Assembly (NCBI RefSeq): GCF_028453695.1
Contig: NC_135782.1
Location: 9,300,001-9,364,000, forward strand
DNA: 64,000 nucleotides
DNA from: Augochlora pura
Taxonomy: Eukaryota; Arthropoda; Insecta; Hymenoptera; Halictidae
Direction: 5' to 3'
Shown here: piece after piece, positions 45,804 to 56,072 of the stretch
Layout: each line of letters begins with the position of its first letter
How positions within the stretch are numbered: the stretch's first letter is position 1
Made by a program: the position numbers and the translations under genes
Notes under the pieces: generated by a model
Told to the model about the DNA's origin: nothing
Database searches by the model: none
The model's input: only the letters and a program-made list of their open reading frames with translations

Positions 45804-46364
45804 TTAACCCTTTCGCGCCGAGCGCCGCATATACGCGGCATCCACTCGACGGCCTGTGGGTACGAGCGCCAGATATATGCGGCTAAAAAATAGAAAAATA
45901 ATTTTGTATTTTTATAATTTTGTAGGTTCTTTCATATTAAAAATGTAAACATACTTGTTACATTAAAGCAATGATTGTTTTATTCAGCACAGTTATTTAA
46001 CCCTTTGCCCTCGAGTGGTGACTCTGAGGCAGCACTAAAATTATTCTATTACGTTAGAAAATAATTTTTATTATTAATATATAATAAAATTTAGATTTTA
46101 AAAATTGTTGAGTAGTGAAACTGTTGCTACGAGTCGCAAGAATCAATTCTGTACGCATAAAAGTGCACTTTATTGCATGAAATAAAAATACTATGAGCCA
46201 GGAAAATTATTTCACATTTACAATTAAAATGGCTTCGAGTGCAAAGGGTTAAAACTAAGAAAAACGTATATACAGAAATCACATACAATGTGCATATCTC
46301 TGGCGCGAGCTTTCGTTCAACGACAGTAATTCGGCGGACGACACTGTCGTAGCGAAAGGGTTAA
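45804..46364. mobile_element. TTAA MITE of a second type, interrupted by a nested MITE
   Basis: The ends TTAACCCTTTCGC (45804-45816) and GCGAAAGGGTTAA (46352-46364) form a 13-bp inverted repeat with TTAA flanks. Each end has a palindrome just inside: GCCGCATATACGCGGC at 45824-45839 on the left, and the 13-nt ACGACA-C-TGTCGT at 46338-46350 on the right. A complete main-family element (45997-46252) sits in the middle, and removing it restores an element of about 309 bp. The outer element was therefore inserted first. Confidence 0.78.
45997..46252 (+). mobile_element. TTAA MITE, main family, nested copy (256 bp)
   Basis: The left end TTAACCCTTTGCCCTCGAGT and the right end TTCGAGTGCAAAGGGTTAA match over 18 bp with one difference. 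The interior shares long blocks with 62421-62668 (AAAATTATTCTATTACGTT, TGAAACTGTTGCTACGAGTC), placing both in the same subfamily. It is inserted at a TTAA inside the 45804-46364 element. Confidence 0.88.
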
Positions 46365-46721
46365 AGTAAACGATTAAAGTGAAAGTCACTAGATGATGTG
46401 ACAAGTTCTTAGAAACAAAACGAATACCGTAGAAGTGTCGGCGCGTGTATCGGTACAATGCACCACGGCTATATCATCGATCTCTGTTTCGTATCCGCGG
46501 GAAGCCGCGCACGTTCTCGAGATTACTGAGAATCCCGAGGGCGGAGGTTCCGGTGGTTCCAGGCGCCAGATACACCCGACGAGAATTAAATCTAAAAGCA
46601 GAACGAACGCGTCGGGAATCGCGAGCGCGCGGAAGAAGAGTTCCTCGAAACCGTGGGCCGAGACTCTCCGCGAGTCTGCTCGGAAGTGAACGAGAAGAGT
46701 GGAGAAAAATAGTGTGGAACT

Positions 46722-46776
46722 CGAGAGAAAGAGAGGGAGAGAGAAAGAGAAAAAGAGAGAGAAAGAGAAAAAGGGA
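46722..46776. repeat. GA-rich purine tract
   Basis: A 55-bp all-purine run of GA with AAA and GGG interruptions. Confidence 0.92.
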
Positions 46777-46840
46777 GTCTAGAGCTTATTTTAATAAGAG
46801 GCGAGGGCAACTCCGGGGTCGGCCGGTGAGTATCGTCCAC

Positions 46841-46858
46841 GTCGACGTCGACGTCGAC
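46841..46858. repeat. (GTCGAC)3 repeat
   Basis: Three exact copies of the palindromic hexamer GTCGAC. Confidence 0.9.
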
Positions 46859-47266
46859 GGGCGAACCGCGGGACGAGTGGAAAAGTCGTGGCGGAAGGTA
46901 AACAGGCTCTCTGCATCGCGAATAGAAAATCTGCCGGCGACGAAACGGGGGCGCGCGCTCGCAGAAACGTGGACTGTTTCTGTCGCTCTGGCAAATACAT
47001 ATTCGAACGCCGTAAGACGGGAGTGAAAAGCCGATGAAAGCGATGTCGAAAACGAACCGGAGCCGTAAGGCGGTCATTATTCGTGCCGGAACGCTCGCAA
47101 TATCGGCGGGATTAGCCCGCGTCAAAGATACGGTACTCAATGAAACGACACTCCACCCTCGGCCCTGCGTGTTACGCGTCAGAGGGATTATGGAAATCAA
47201 ATAAAAATGTGACGTCGCCGGGTCCCTTGATTGCTTCTTGCCGATATCCGTGGATATTAATCGCTA

Positions 47267-47312
47267 CCGGACCGCGGATTTTTATGCAAAATAGATCTTC
47301 TTCCCGCATCCG
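47267..47312 (+). repeat. Dispersed ~45-bp motif copy (plus)
   Basis: CCGGACCGCGGATTTTTATG, CAAAATAGATCTTCTTCCCG, CATCCG. The head is among the cleanest matches to the consensus. Confidence 0.6.
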
Positions 47313-48446
47313 TTGATAAGACACTGGGGTGTTGCGAGCATTTATTTTTGTTATTAATTATTTGTACAAGTTGAAGATAATATAACAGTGTTTGGAAACT
47401 TTTAAAATCTTTAAAACTCTTGGAAATATATTTTTAACAGAAATGCATACCGCTTGCTATTTAAGCATTATATTATTCAATTGTTTCACTAATATATTGT
47501 TCGATTATTTTCTGCGAGAGAACTGTATTGTTTCGTGATTTTAGAATATCGATAAGTTTTATTAATATATGCTGTGTAATTATTTTTATTAATACAGAAT
47601 GTTGACGATACAAGTTGGTGTGATTGTGTGATTGATAGGCGCGAGTCGGATTTGTACGTCAAAGAGCTGTATAGTGTTCATGTTTATAATATGGTTTGTG
47701 TAATATAATTCTAATACTTTAATAGTGAATTTAGCCAAAATCTAATTGTCATATCATCCACACATATTTGCATAATATACCACTATTTAATTTTCTAAAC
47801 AAAGAATTTGTCTCATATTGTGTGAGAGAGAGTTGTCAAACATATTGAAATAAAATAAAAATCGTAATTTCAGAATAGGGTACTTTTACACTGACTTTAG
47901 AATAATATTATTTCACAATTTTCTTTTTAATTTGGAGAGCAATTTTTTCCATCCCCTGTGCATCGCCTTAAACGTTTCCCTTCCGTTCTTTCCCCTTTAT
48001 TTCTTCTCTTGTCCCTCGGAAAACATAACGCAGCGTAATCGAGCGTGGTAATAATTCCGTTAAAACCGCGTGGGCTCGCAGTTAATTAAATAATCAAACA
48101 ACCGACGTACGATAAATCCGCGCGATACACGGGAACGCGACTGTCAAACACGCTAATTAATCCTGCGCCGGCGATTCCCATGAATGGTTCACTTGAAAAA
48201 TGCTCGGTTTCCTTTATTAATGTTCCTTACGCCTGGGTTGCGGATGACGAACGGCGAAATGCGTTCTCGTTAACGCGGAATATCGCGTTTCACACGTGCC
48301 GCGCGACACAAATTTACGTCTATAGACGGTAATTGATATTTCTGGCGAGAGCGCGCGGCCACGAGGTCTCTCTCTCTACCGGGTATCGTTCCTTCGCGCT
48401 CGGGAAAGAGCCGGTTCATTTTGATATTTTCATTTCGCTCGTTTTA

Positions 48447-48695
48447 TTAACCCTTTGCACTCGAAGCCATTTCAACGGGAAATCCGAAATAATATCTCCG
48501 GCTTACAATATTTCCATTTTATATAACAAAGTACATTTTATACACAAGTGTAATTGTTTCTTGTCATTCGTGTCAACGTAACATAACCTCAACAATTCTT
48601 AAAATGCAACCTTTATTGTTAGAAAAATTATTTTGCAGCGTGATAGAACAATTTCATTGGTGCCTCCCAGTCACCGCTCGAGTGCAAAGGGTTAA
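48447..48695 (-). mobile_element. TTAA MITE, main family, inverted copy (249 bp)
   Basis: The plus strand begins TTAACCCTTTGCACTCGAAG and ends CTCGAGTGCAAAGGGTTAA, giving a perfect 18-bp inverted repeat. The CGAAGCC end lies on the left, so the element is inverted relative to the copies at 45997 and 49541. TTAA flanks both sides. Confidence 0.88.
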
Positions 48696-48852
48696 TTCAC
48701 GATTAAAAAGTAATACCTAGGTAGAAACAATATGAAGACAAACTAAAAATTCGTAATCCAAACGTAGTTGCTCGTTAACTCTTGGTTGCCTTGGGTGACA
48801 GTCATTATTTTATAAAGTAAAAGATCGTTTTAGTTTTTCAATGAATAAACAG

Positions 48853-49087
48853 TTAACCCTTTGCGGTCGAGTGGCGACTCTCAGGAGCCTCTAAAAATTA
48901 TCATGCAACACTTTAAAATAATCTTTATCAAATTCACTAATGTTTAAAAAATTGTTAAGATCTATTATCTGTTGTATAAGTCATAAAATTTAATTTTATA
49001 ATGTATAAAATGCTCCAGGTTATATAAAATGGAAACACTGTAAGTCCGAAGAAATATTTTGGATTTCAGAAGAAATATTTTGGTTAA
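48853..49087 (+). mobile_element. TTAA MITE, main family, copy with decayed right end
   Basis: The left end TTAACCCTTTGCGGTCGAGT and the interior follow the 27066 subfamily (TATAAAATGCTCCAG, TATATAAAATGGAAAC). Where GGCTTCGAGTGCAAAGGG is expected, the sequence instead repeats GAAATATTTTGG and then reads TTAA at 49084-49087. The right terminal repeat has been lost or replaced. Confidence 0.7.
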
Positions 49088-49334
49088 ATCAATATCTTTC
49101 CTGTTATACGAAGAAGTCACGATTGTCATAATCATTTCGTATTAAAATTTATCTGTATATAAAGTAATTACATTATAAAAATGACCAATGAATAAGCACT
49201 GAAGCGGAACAATGAATTTTTCACGTGATATCAAGACTACTGCAAAAAAAACAGAATTTATATAAAAATATTTTCTAATAAATAAACTTTCTTTTAACAA
49301 TTTTAATAAGTACAGAATACTGTAACGGTATCAT

Positions 49335-49375
49335 TAACCCCCTTCTATTTGTCGGCACAAGTAACATCGTGGATT
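49335..49375. mobile_element. Possible lone TTAA-element end
   Basis: TTAACCCCCTTCTATTTGTC followed by ACATCGTGGATTATG resembles the left end of 45221-45457 (CATCGTGGATGTTAC), but no partner end is visible before 49541. Low confidence. Confidence 0.25.
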
Positions 49376-49540
49376 ATGCTTGGATTGGAAGCGAAAATCA
49401 AATCTAATATAAATCAAATAAAATAAAACCTTTCTAATAAAAATATTATACTATAATACACATTTTCAAATATAAAATATAAATTACGGCGTATGTCCAG
49501 AGTACAAGAAAAACGTCAATGCTTTAGTACAGTCCTAGCA

Positions 49541-49786
49541 TTAACCCTTTGCACTCGAGTGGTGACTCTGAGGCGCCATAAAATTATTCTATCACGTTGC
49601 GAAATAATCTTTATACTAACAAAGTTTGCATTTTGAAAATTGTTGAGGTTATGTCATGTTGATAAGAATGACAAGAATCAATTACAAATGCATAAAATGC
49701 ACTTTGTCATATAAAATGTAAATACTATAAGCCAGAGAAATTACTTCAGATTTCCAGTTGAAATGGCTTCGAGTGCAAAGGGTTAA
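49541..49786 (+). mobile_element. TTAA MITE, main family, best-preserved ends (246 bp)
   Basis: The left end TTAACCCTTTGCACTCGAGT and the right end CTTCGAGTGCAAAGGGTTAA form an exact 18-bp inverted repeat. The left end includes the palindrome CACTCGAGTG. No open frame. TTAA on both sides. A good reference copy for the family. Confidence 0.9.
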
Positions 49787-50786
49787 ATTCGTTTTATCTG
49801 TTCATAATTTCATATTTCTATCAATCTCCAATGAACGCGTCAACTTAAATAATATCTGAAAATCGTGACACACGGCGTTCCCCCTTTCAGCGACAGATTT
49901 AGCCATTGGAATGAGTGTGGTCTCGCGTACAATCGTCTCCGGAGACCTTACAGATGCCGTAATTCAAACTAGTATAGAGGGAAGAGAAGGGGAGAGATCG
50001 GTTAAACAATGAACGGAGACGAACCCACGCGAAGTGCTAGCCGATACCGCAGAATAGGTATCGCACCTGGCACCCGAAGCCCTTCGGGGACCCAGGACAA
50101 TTGTAATTTCCCGAAGGCAGGTGTGCGCGCTGCTCCGATCGCGGATCCACGACGGCCACTTCCGTGGTCCCTCCCCGAGCAAATATCAGAGCGCAGTTTC
50201 CTCTTGTTTGCACGGCTTCCGGTTCGTTACTGCGCGAGATTGTCCGCGGCATTATTCAGGATATAGACATTACGCCGATGATGGAATATCCAAGGAACGT
50301 CCTTGCCAGCCGCATGAATTTCCCATCTTGCCCGCGATACCCAACGACGACCCGACCTTGCTCTCTTTTATTATCGGCCGCGTGATCACCCACCCCCGCC
50401 CCGCTCGCCTCGTAAATAAATTCTCGGTCGCCTAACTTCCACGACGAGCACCGCCTCGTAATCTCTCCGAGTCCGAAAGCGGAATCGATGAGTGGCCGAA
50501 GAGAGATGCGCGCCAACGCGAGAACCTTGGGAAACTGGACTTTCAACTGGAACAGTTTGTCGGTGTATATGTGTATGATCGATCACTTTTCCACTCGCTT
50601 TTTTCGAGCGACAGCACTATTCCTGCCACTGAAACCGATCTCTCGGGATTCATTTGAAAGAGATTTACGATAAAGACGTTCTTAAAATTTTCTAGGGATT
50701 TATTAACGCTAGGTTCGCGAAAGCCGACGAAATGACGGGTCGCTGATTTCTTAATTCACGATTATTCGGATTGAGAAGTTTCCTTT
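49787..50786. other. Non-coding stretch with CpG-rich patch
   Basis: 49.95-50.55 kb is CpG-rich and open in several overlapping frames on both strands, with nothing recognised. The final 11 bases (AAGTTTCCTTT, 50776-50786) are the left copy of the duplication flanking the retrotransposon fragment. Confidence 0.5.
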
Positions 50787-51388
50787 CAAAATAAAGATCA
50801 TATGGATCCCATCTCACGTCGGCATCCCTGGCAGCGAAAGAGCTGACCAAGTAGCCAAAGAAGCAACAGCATTAACACCGCCAAATGATGACCAAAATCT
50901 ACACACGGAAGACATGATAAAAACGATCAAAAGCCAGCTAACGCAACAATGGGAAACTACATGGAAACAATCAGCCCCATTCCATATAACTAACATTACA
51001 GGAAAATTGTTCAGTAACTATCAAATGACCAGTACACTACCCAGGAGGGACCAAGTAGCGATTACCCGCATCCGAATTGGCCATTCCAGATACACACACT
51101 CATATCTGCTAACTAAAGAACCATCCCCACTATGTGAAGAATGCAACACCCAAATGACAACGGACCACCTAATCTTAAACTGCCGAAAATACAATTATAT
51201 GCGCACCAAACACAAACTAAAACCACTGCTCAAGGATAACATAAACAGCAACAAAATCAAGGACCTATTAAAATTTCTGAGAGATACAGCCTTAATAAAC
51301 AAAATATAAGGTCTATTTAAATAGAAGGTCGCTAATAGCCTTGCAGCTGATGCGACGTAAAACCTCTAAGGAAAAAAAAGAAAAAAAA
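50787..51388 (+). mobile_element. 5'-truncated non-LTR retrotransposon (LINE) insertion
   Basis: The insertion is bounded by an 11-bp target-site duplication AAGTTTCCTTT (50776-50786 and 51389-51399). It holds the 3' end of an RNase H-bearing polyprotein (50788-51309), then a 3' untranslated segment with a small stem (GTCGC at 51328-51332 with GCGAC at 51352-51356), then an A-rich tail interrupted by one G (about 51371-51388). 5' truncation, A-tail and duplication are the hallmarks of target-primed reverse transcription. The A at the tail/duplication junction makes the exact boundary uncertain by a few bases. The intact frame and readable duplication point to a fairly young insertion. Confidence 0.88.
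50788..51309 (+). pseudogene. LINE ORF2 C-terminal fragment (RNase H end + CCHC zinc motif)
   Basis: The frame is open from the truncation point to a TAA stop, 173 residues. Residues 6-20 read WIPSHVGIPGSERAD, the C-terminal RNase H motif, with the conserved His at 10 and Asp at 20. Residues 116-132 form Cys-x2-Cys-x7-His-x4-Cys (CEEC...DH...NC), the C-terminal zinc motif common in insect non-LTR elements that also carry RNase H. The endonuclease, the reverse transcriptase and most of RNase H are missing, so the fragment cannot move by itself. The Met codon at 50914 is internal and is not a real start. The clade (I/Jockey/R1-like) cannot be fixed from this piece. Confidence 0.9.
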
Positions 51389-51428
51389 AAGTTTCCTTTA
51401 TTAGTTATTCGGTCAATATATTTATTAC

Positions 51429-51621
51429 TGTAAGCGATCTCTGAGATGGTCGCCGGTCAGGCGATGCACTGTTTATGTCTCCGAGATAAGGATGTCTTTG
51501 TTTGGGTGATGAGATGGTTCGTCGAGGGGAGGAGGCCCTTTTTCGAAGAGAAAGAGGCAGTCGAATAAAGATCTTTGCCAAAGAAGCAGCCCACCTAATT
51601 TCTCACCTGGTGTCTTCTACA
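51429..51621 (+). mobile_element. Solo LTR-like element, copy 2 (193 bp)
   Basis: It begins TGTAAGCGATC and ends CTTCTACA, with TTAC directly repeated at 51425-51428 and 51622-51625. An AATAAA signal lies at 51564-51569. It is the same length as the copy at 2076-2268, with about 17 differences including one insertion and one deletion that cancel. Different flanking duplications (ATAG against TTAC) show two independent insertions. It starts 29 bp after the duplication that closes the LINE insertion. Confidence 0.72.
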
Positions 51622-51625
51622 TTAC

Positions 51626-54091
51626 TAAAGACAAATATTACAGTATTGCTGTTTCCATAGCAGAATAAATTGCTTTTATAAACTAATATAAAATAGCCGC
51701 TTTCAGTGCTCCCGCATCTAGTATTAATAATTCTAAATCTTTACTCGAAACAAAAACGATCTGCAGCTACAAAGAACAGTTATTCGAGAATTTATATCTT
51801 CCTTCAACAGCTTCAATCAAACAAAAATTGTGCATTAAATCGCTTCCAATCACTTTTATCATAAAATCGTTTTAAATCGCAATTCATTTTTGTCGGAAAT
51901 GCATCGAAATTCGCAGTATAAAAACGACAGGAGAAACGCTTTGTACCGTCGATATTCATTCGCAGCAATATTTCAAAATGTTTCATCACATTTCAATCGA
52001 AGAACACATGCAAGCCGGAATAATTTGTTTCCGTCTAGAAGAATGTTGTAATCGCTAGGACAGATCTGTGCAGCAGCTAAGAGATGGACGACGGATAGAA
52101 CCGGTGAAAGAAGAGAAATTGAACAGGGAATTGTGTAAAGGATTAAATAAGAATTTGAATGATTAATCGAGCGAGATTATTCTACCGTCGCAATGACCAG
52201 TAGCCAGCCAAGCATCGCGTCGTCGTTTATGTTGTTCGTCGTGTGGCAGCAGTTATCCTCGTCGAAGAATGTTACGATGCCCAGCAGCAACCGGTTGCGT
52301 TCCCGAGAAACCGAGATGAAACGCCGCGAACGACCGGTTATTTTTAGGTATATAATATTTATTCATTAGTTACGTATTTCTTTCGTTGAGTCAGCCAGAG
52401 ACGTTCTTGCGCTCACTTTGATGATGCAGCGACGTTTCGTATCTGTTCACCTTTATAGGATGAATTATAGTCTGTTCGATACAAATCGGGACACGGATCA
52501 CTGTGTAACCAGTATAGAAGCTGACTGAGGAAATGCGAAATAAAGGATGTTTTCATCGATTGTAAGATATATGAGTCGGATAAGAAGTTCTTCTTTCATT
52601 TAATAATTTCAGTAATTTGAAAATAATATGAAGATGTCTTTAAGTTCGTTTTATATTATATTGTGTACATTTTCATTGTGACAAATTTCACTAATCGATA
52701 TTTATTATAAGTAAATATGGGTGATAGTATTATAAATCTTTATTGAATGACATTATTAGTTTCGTAAAAATTCTATTAAATACTTGGCATTGTTTTTAGA
52801 CGTCAGGAGAATTAATGTTCTAGTTACCATTTACACATATTTTTGTAGAAATTGCGACTGATACGAAAAATTTCCAAATTTCTTATAGATATCATAAATA
52901 GTATAGCCAATGAAATTCGATAATTTCAATGATATTTATTGCTTACATAATAAGTTACGCAGATCTAGAAAATGCTTTATTCAATTTCTCATCCTAGGTT
53001 ACGTTAAAAGAAATTAAAATATATTTATTTGTTTTCACCATTCCATCGCAATTTTCGTAAAATCAGCCACGAATATTTGAACAAATAAGATATATACTTT
53101 TCTCCTGTTGTTGTCTGAAACCATAACTGATCGTTTAAAATGTCGCGTCCACTAAATCTCGACGTTGCTTCCTCGTCGTCGAACGCATCCAACGCGGTGC
53201 GCGCGTCGTGTCGTAACGAGCCGAGTGCCGTTGGCAGCCGCGCCGTAGGAATTCCCGTGTTAGGTGTCTTCGGGGGCCAGGAATGCAGATCCCTTCGGTG
53301 GCCTATGCGTCCTCGGAGGCACTCGGTTACAAGCTCGCGGAGCTGGCGAACGTAACCGGCTAGGTACACACGTCCACGGCCGTGTTATTACCGTTAACGA
53401 CGGACGAAAACAACGGTCCTCGTAAACGAGCGCGTATGCAGCGAGTTACCGGGCCGGCAAACGCCGGCGTGTCGTTAGCCACGCTTCATAAAACGGACCT
53501 CGTGAGTCCTCGTTAATGCCGAACATCTCCGGCTGTTAGTTTCAATAGCGTCGCGCGAACCTCCGCCGGCACAACCACGCGTCGAGAGGACCCACACGGC
53601 GCACACGCTCGTCGCGGATTTCCTCCGGCTACGTGTCGTTTTTGAATGCCGCACCGATTCCATACCACCACGGACACATTCCGTCGACGCGATCGTCTGA
53701 TTCCCGTGCGACAGTTTCCACCGCCGGGACACCGTCATTGTCGGACGCCGGAAGCGCCCGCGAAACGATCCGGTGATCGTCGAGATCTCAACGATCCGAA
53801 GCCCTGATAGAGGCGCCTCGAGATTTACGAACTCGTCGTCGCGGCATTGATTCTCCGTCTTGATAGGGGATGCAGCGCTTACCGGCGCTGCTTTCGCAGG
53901 GTTCTATTCGATATCTAGCAATTTTATTCTCGCGCAAATAGTCTAAATAATGTTTTAAAATTGGAACGATGTATTTCTTGAAATTAGTATGGAAGAGTTC
54001 TTTATATGGAAGACTTTTTTACAGGTGTCATGTTTTTCCGGACCTTGACGCTGGAACTGCCTAAACACAACTAATATATATTGTTCTTTAA
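51626..54091. other. Non-coding stretch with CpG-rich patch
   Basis: AT-rich to 53.1 kb. 53.13-53.85 kb is CpG-rich, with frames at 53025-53369 minus, 53140-53355 plus and 53475-53738 minus. The plus frame starts at an ATG after AAA and is Ser/Ala-rich, but the opposite strand is open over the same bases. No gene is called. Confidence 0.45.
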
Positions 54092-54380
54092 TTAACCCTT
54101 TGACTACCGTTGGCGCCTATTGGCGTCCGACACATGTTGGCTTCCCGGTACTGTAGGCGCCAATAGGCGTCAAGATCAAATTTCCACCCCGTTTATTATT
54201 AAATTTGATTAATTATATATTGTGCAATATTTATGTTATATATTGTACAAAATCTTAATATTATTCTTCACTTCAAGTAATATTGGTTTAATGTAACAGA
54301 ATTCAATATTTTAAATATTTTAATATACTTCCTCAGAAATGCATGTCTAACGAAAAACTACGGCCGTGCCAAAGGGTTAA
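54092..54380. mobile_element. TTAA MITE, 289 bp, with GGCGCC hairpin
   Basis: The ends TTAACCCTTTG and, in inverse, CAAAGGGTTAA are 11-bp terminal repeats with TTAA flanks. Near the left end GGCGCCTATTGGCG (54112-54125) pairs with CGCCAATAGGCGTC (54158-54171) with one mismatch across a 32-nt loop. The rest is AT-rich without an open frame. Only the first 11 bases match the main family, so this is a separate family. Confidence 0.72.
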
Positions 54381-55056
54381 TTAATTATTATAGCCTTAGA
54401 AATAAATTCTATATTATTGCCAGTAGAATTCTTCCTCTTAACAAGCAGATCGAACACTTCTAAAAATCTCGCAAATTTCAGAATCGCAAAATCGAGATTC
54501 TACTCTACATTGCTACCAGGATATTTCTTATCCTTAATAATGTTCTCGATTTATTTCAGTAATGTCTATGTTTTACCGAATTAAGCGATTGTATTCTTGC
54601 AGGAAGTTTGATTGGAAATCGCTTCGGGCGGTGAAAAGAATGAATGGATCGGCGGTGGATAGGATGGAACAGAGGCGTTTTATTTCGCAGGGATCCGGTC
54701 AGAAAATTCAGTTACAGCGACCGTTCCGCCGTTCCTCTTACAAGGTATTCGACGCTAAAGGTATTCGTATTTCTCGCTAATTCCTTGTTACACCGAGTAT
54801 CAGGCTTAACGGAGACAGAGTCGCCGTGATCGCGGACCTTGCCAGCGACGCGCGGCTTAGCGAAGCGTCGCTACGGTGATTCCGTCACGTCGAGAACTCG
54901 GAACCCGTGGCCTCGGAGCACGAAACGATTTTCTGTAACTTACACCTGGACCGTGGCTCGAAAGAATCGTTATCGAATGTCCCAGACGGAATCGCGAAGT
55001 TCGTGCCCCGATCGTGTTGCCAGTTTGTCTCTGTCGCTATCGAATATGTTACGTTC
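54381..55056. other. Non-coding stretch
   Basis: AT-rich, then moderately CpG-rich. Frames at 54562-54780, 54839-55060 and 54907-55209 overlap one another; the last runs into the next transposon. Nothing recognised. Confidence 0.5.
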
Positions 55057-55287
55057 TTAACCCTTTGCTCTCGGTGCCATTTGAACCGCAAATCTAAGAT
55101 AACTCCTCTGGCTTACAGTATTTCCATTTTATGCGACGAAGTGCATTTTATGCATATGGTATTGATTCTTGTGACTCGCGCCAACAGTTTTGGTTTTAAT
55201 CGTTTTTAAATCTAGAATTTGTTGGAATGCAAATTATTTTGGAACGTGATTGGTAATTTCGTTGGTACCCCAGAATGCAAAGAATTC
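55057..55287 (-). mobile_element. TTAA MITE, main family, inverted copy with decayed far end
   Basis: The plus strand starts TTAACCCTTTGCTCTCGGTG and continues with the inverted interior (CTCTGGCTTACAGTATTTCC, ATTTTATGC). The far end survives only as AATGCAAAGAATTCAA, where the family has AGTGCAAAGGGTTAA. Confidence 0.7.
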
Positions 55288-55942
55288 AATTTCCAAAGTT
55301 ATTTATTTATGATGCTCCATCTGTCAGGGGTAAAGATATTAACCATTTGCATTCGCATTTCTATTCGTGATGCAATAAATAAAATGATTAAAGATATATA
55401 GAACGATACTACGTTGAAAATAATTACTTATGTAAGTAGCATCTCTAATAGAATTGTATTCGTACGGATTGTACAAGACGAAAATTGTTGATATTAAATT
55501 ATCATAATCACCAATATTTTTATTTTTCCTTTGAGAAAAGACATTAAAATGCGAATGATTTTGAACTTATTAAGCGAGAAAGTAAATTCGCTTAAGACAA
55601 AGTCGTAAAGACAGAACGAATAGATATGAGAATGCATTCCAGATGTACTATACGTATATGTAAATACGTTGCATACGTAGGATGTAAATGTACAAATAGC
55701 AAATGCAAATTGATATCAATTGAGCAACGCGTTGTACATCGACGTAAATCCATTCATAGTTGCCGTACTAAAAGAGATTTATCTAACATTTAAATTTCCG
55801 CAGCCATTGTTAGCCAAGGTCCCAATCAGCAAACTCTTCAAGATTTTTCTTATTCCGTTTCAACAAATAGATTCAATACAAAAAGTCAGTCTAACAGATA
55901 CTTTCTTATTTTCCAGTCGATATATATTTACTTATTTTATTA
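55288..55942. other. AT-rich non-coding stretch
   Basis: Low-complexity AT-rich sequence with short unrecognised frames (55720-55950 plus, which runs into the tandem array). Nothing else seen. Confidence 0.5.
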
Positions 55943-56072
55943 TATATTGATTTATTTTACAAGTCGAATATAAGATATATTTATTTATTTTATAAGTCGA
56001 ACATAAGATATATTGATTTATTTTATAAGTCGAATATAAGATGTATTGATTTATTTTATTATTCGAATTTTG
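55943..56072. repeat. Tandem array, 33 bp unit x ~4
   Basis: The unit starts TATATTGATTTATTTTA and continues with CAAGTCGAATATAAGA. Copies lie at 55943, 55976, 56009 and 56042 (the last diverged). The first three differ at only a few bases. A fainter partial copy precedes the array. Confidence 0.92.

Larger units (their letters stand above)
46365..48446. other. Non-coding stretch with CpG-rich patch and GA repeat
   Basis: 46.43-47.2 kb is CpG-rich. Its long frames (46445-47026 plus, 46592-47200 minus) overlap completely and owe their Arg/Glu or Ser/Leu content to the GA repeat. 47.3-48.0 kb is AT-rich. A dispersed motif copy lies at 47267-47312. No gene supported. Confidence 0.5.

Noticed and set aside
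46445..47200. Two frames of about 200 residues on opposite strands
   Set aside because: They overlap almost fully, and their Arg/Glu or Ser/Leu runs come from the GA-rich tract. Neither has a domain.
53140..53355. Possible first coding exon starting after AAA-ATG
   Set aside because: Ser/Ala-rich without homology, and the minus strand is open over the same bases. Not distinguishable from chance.
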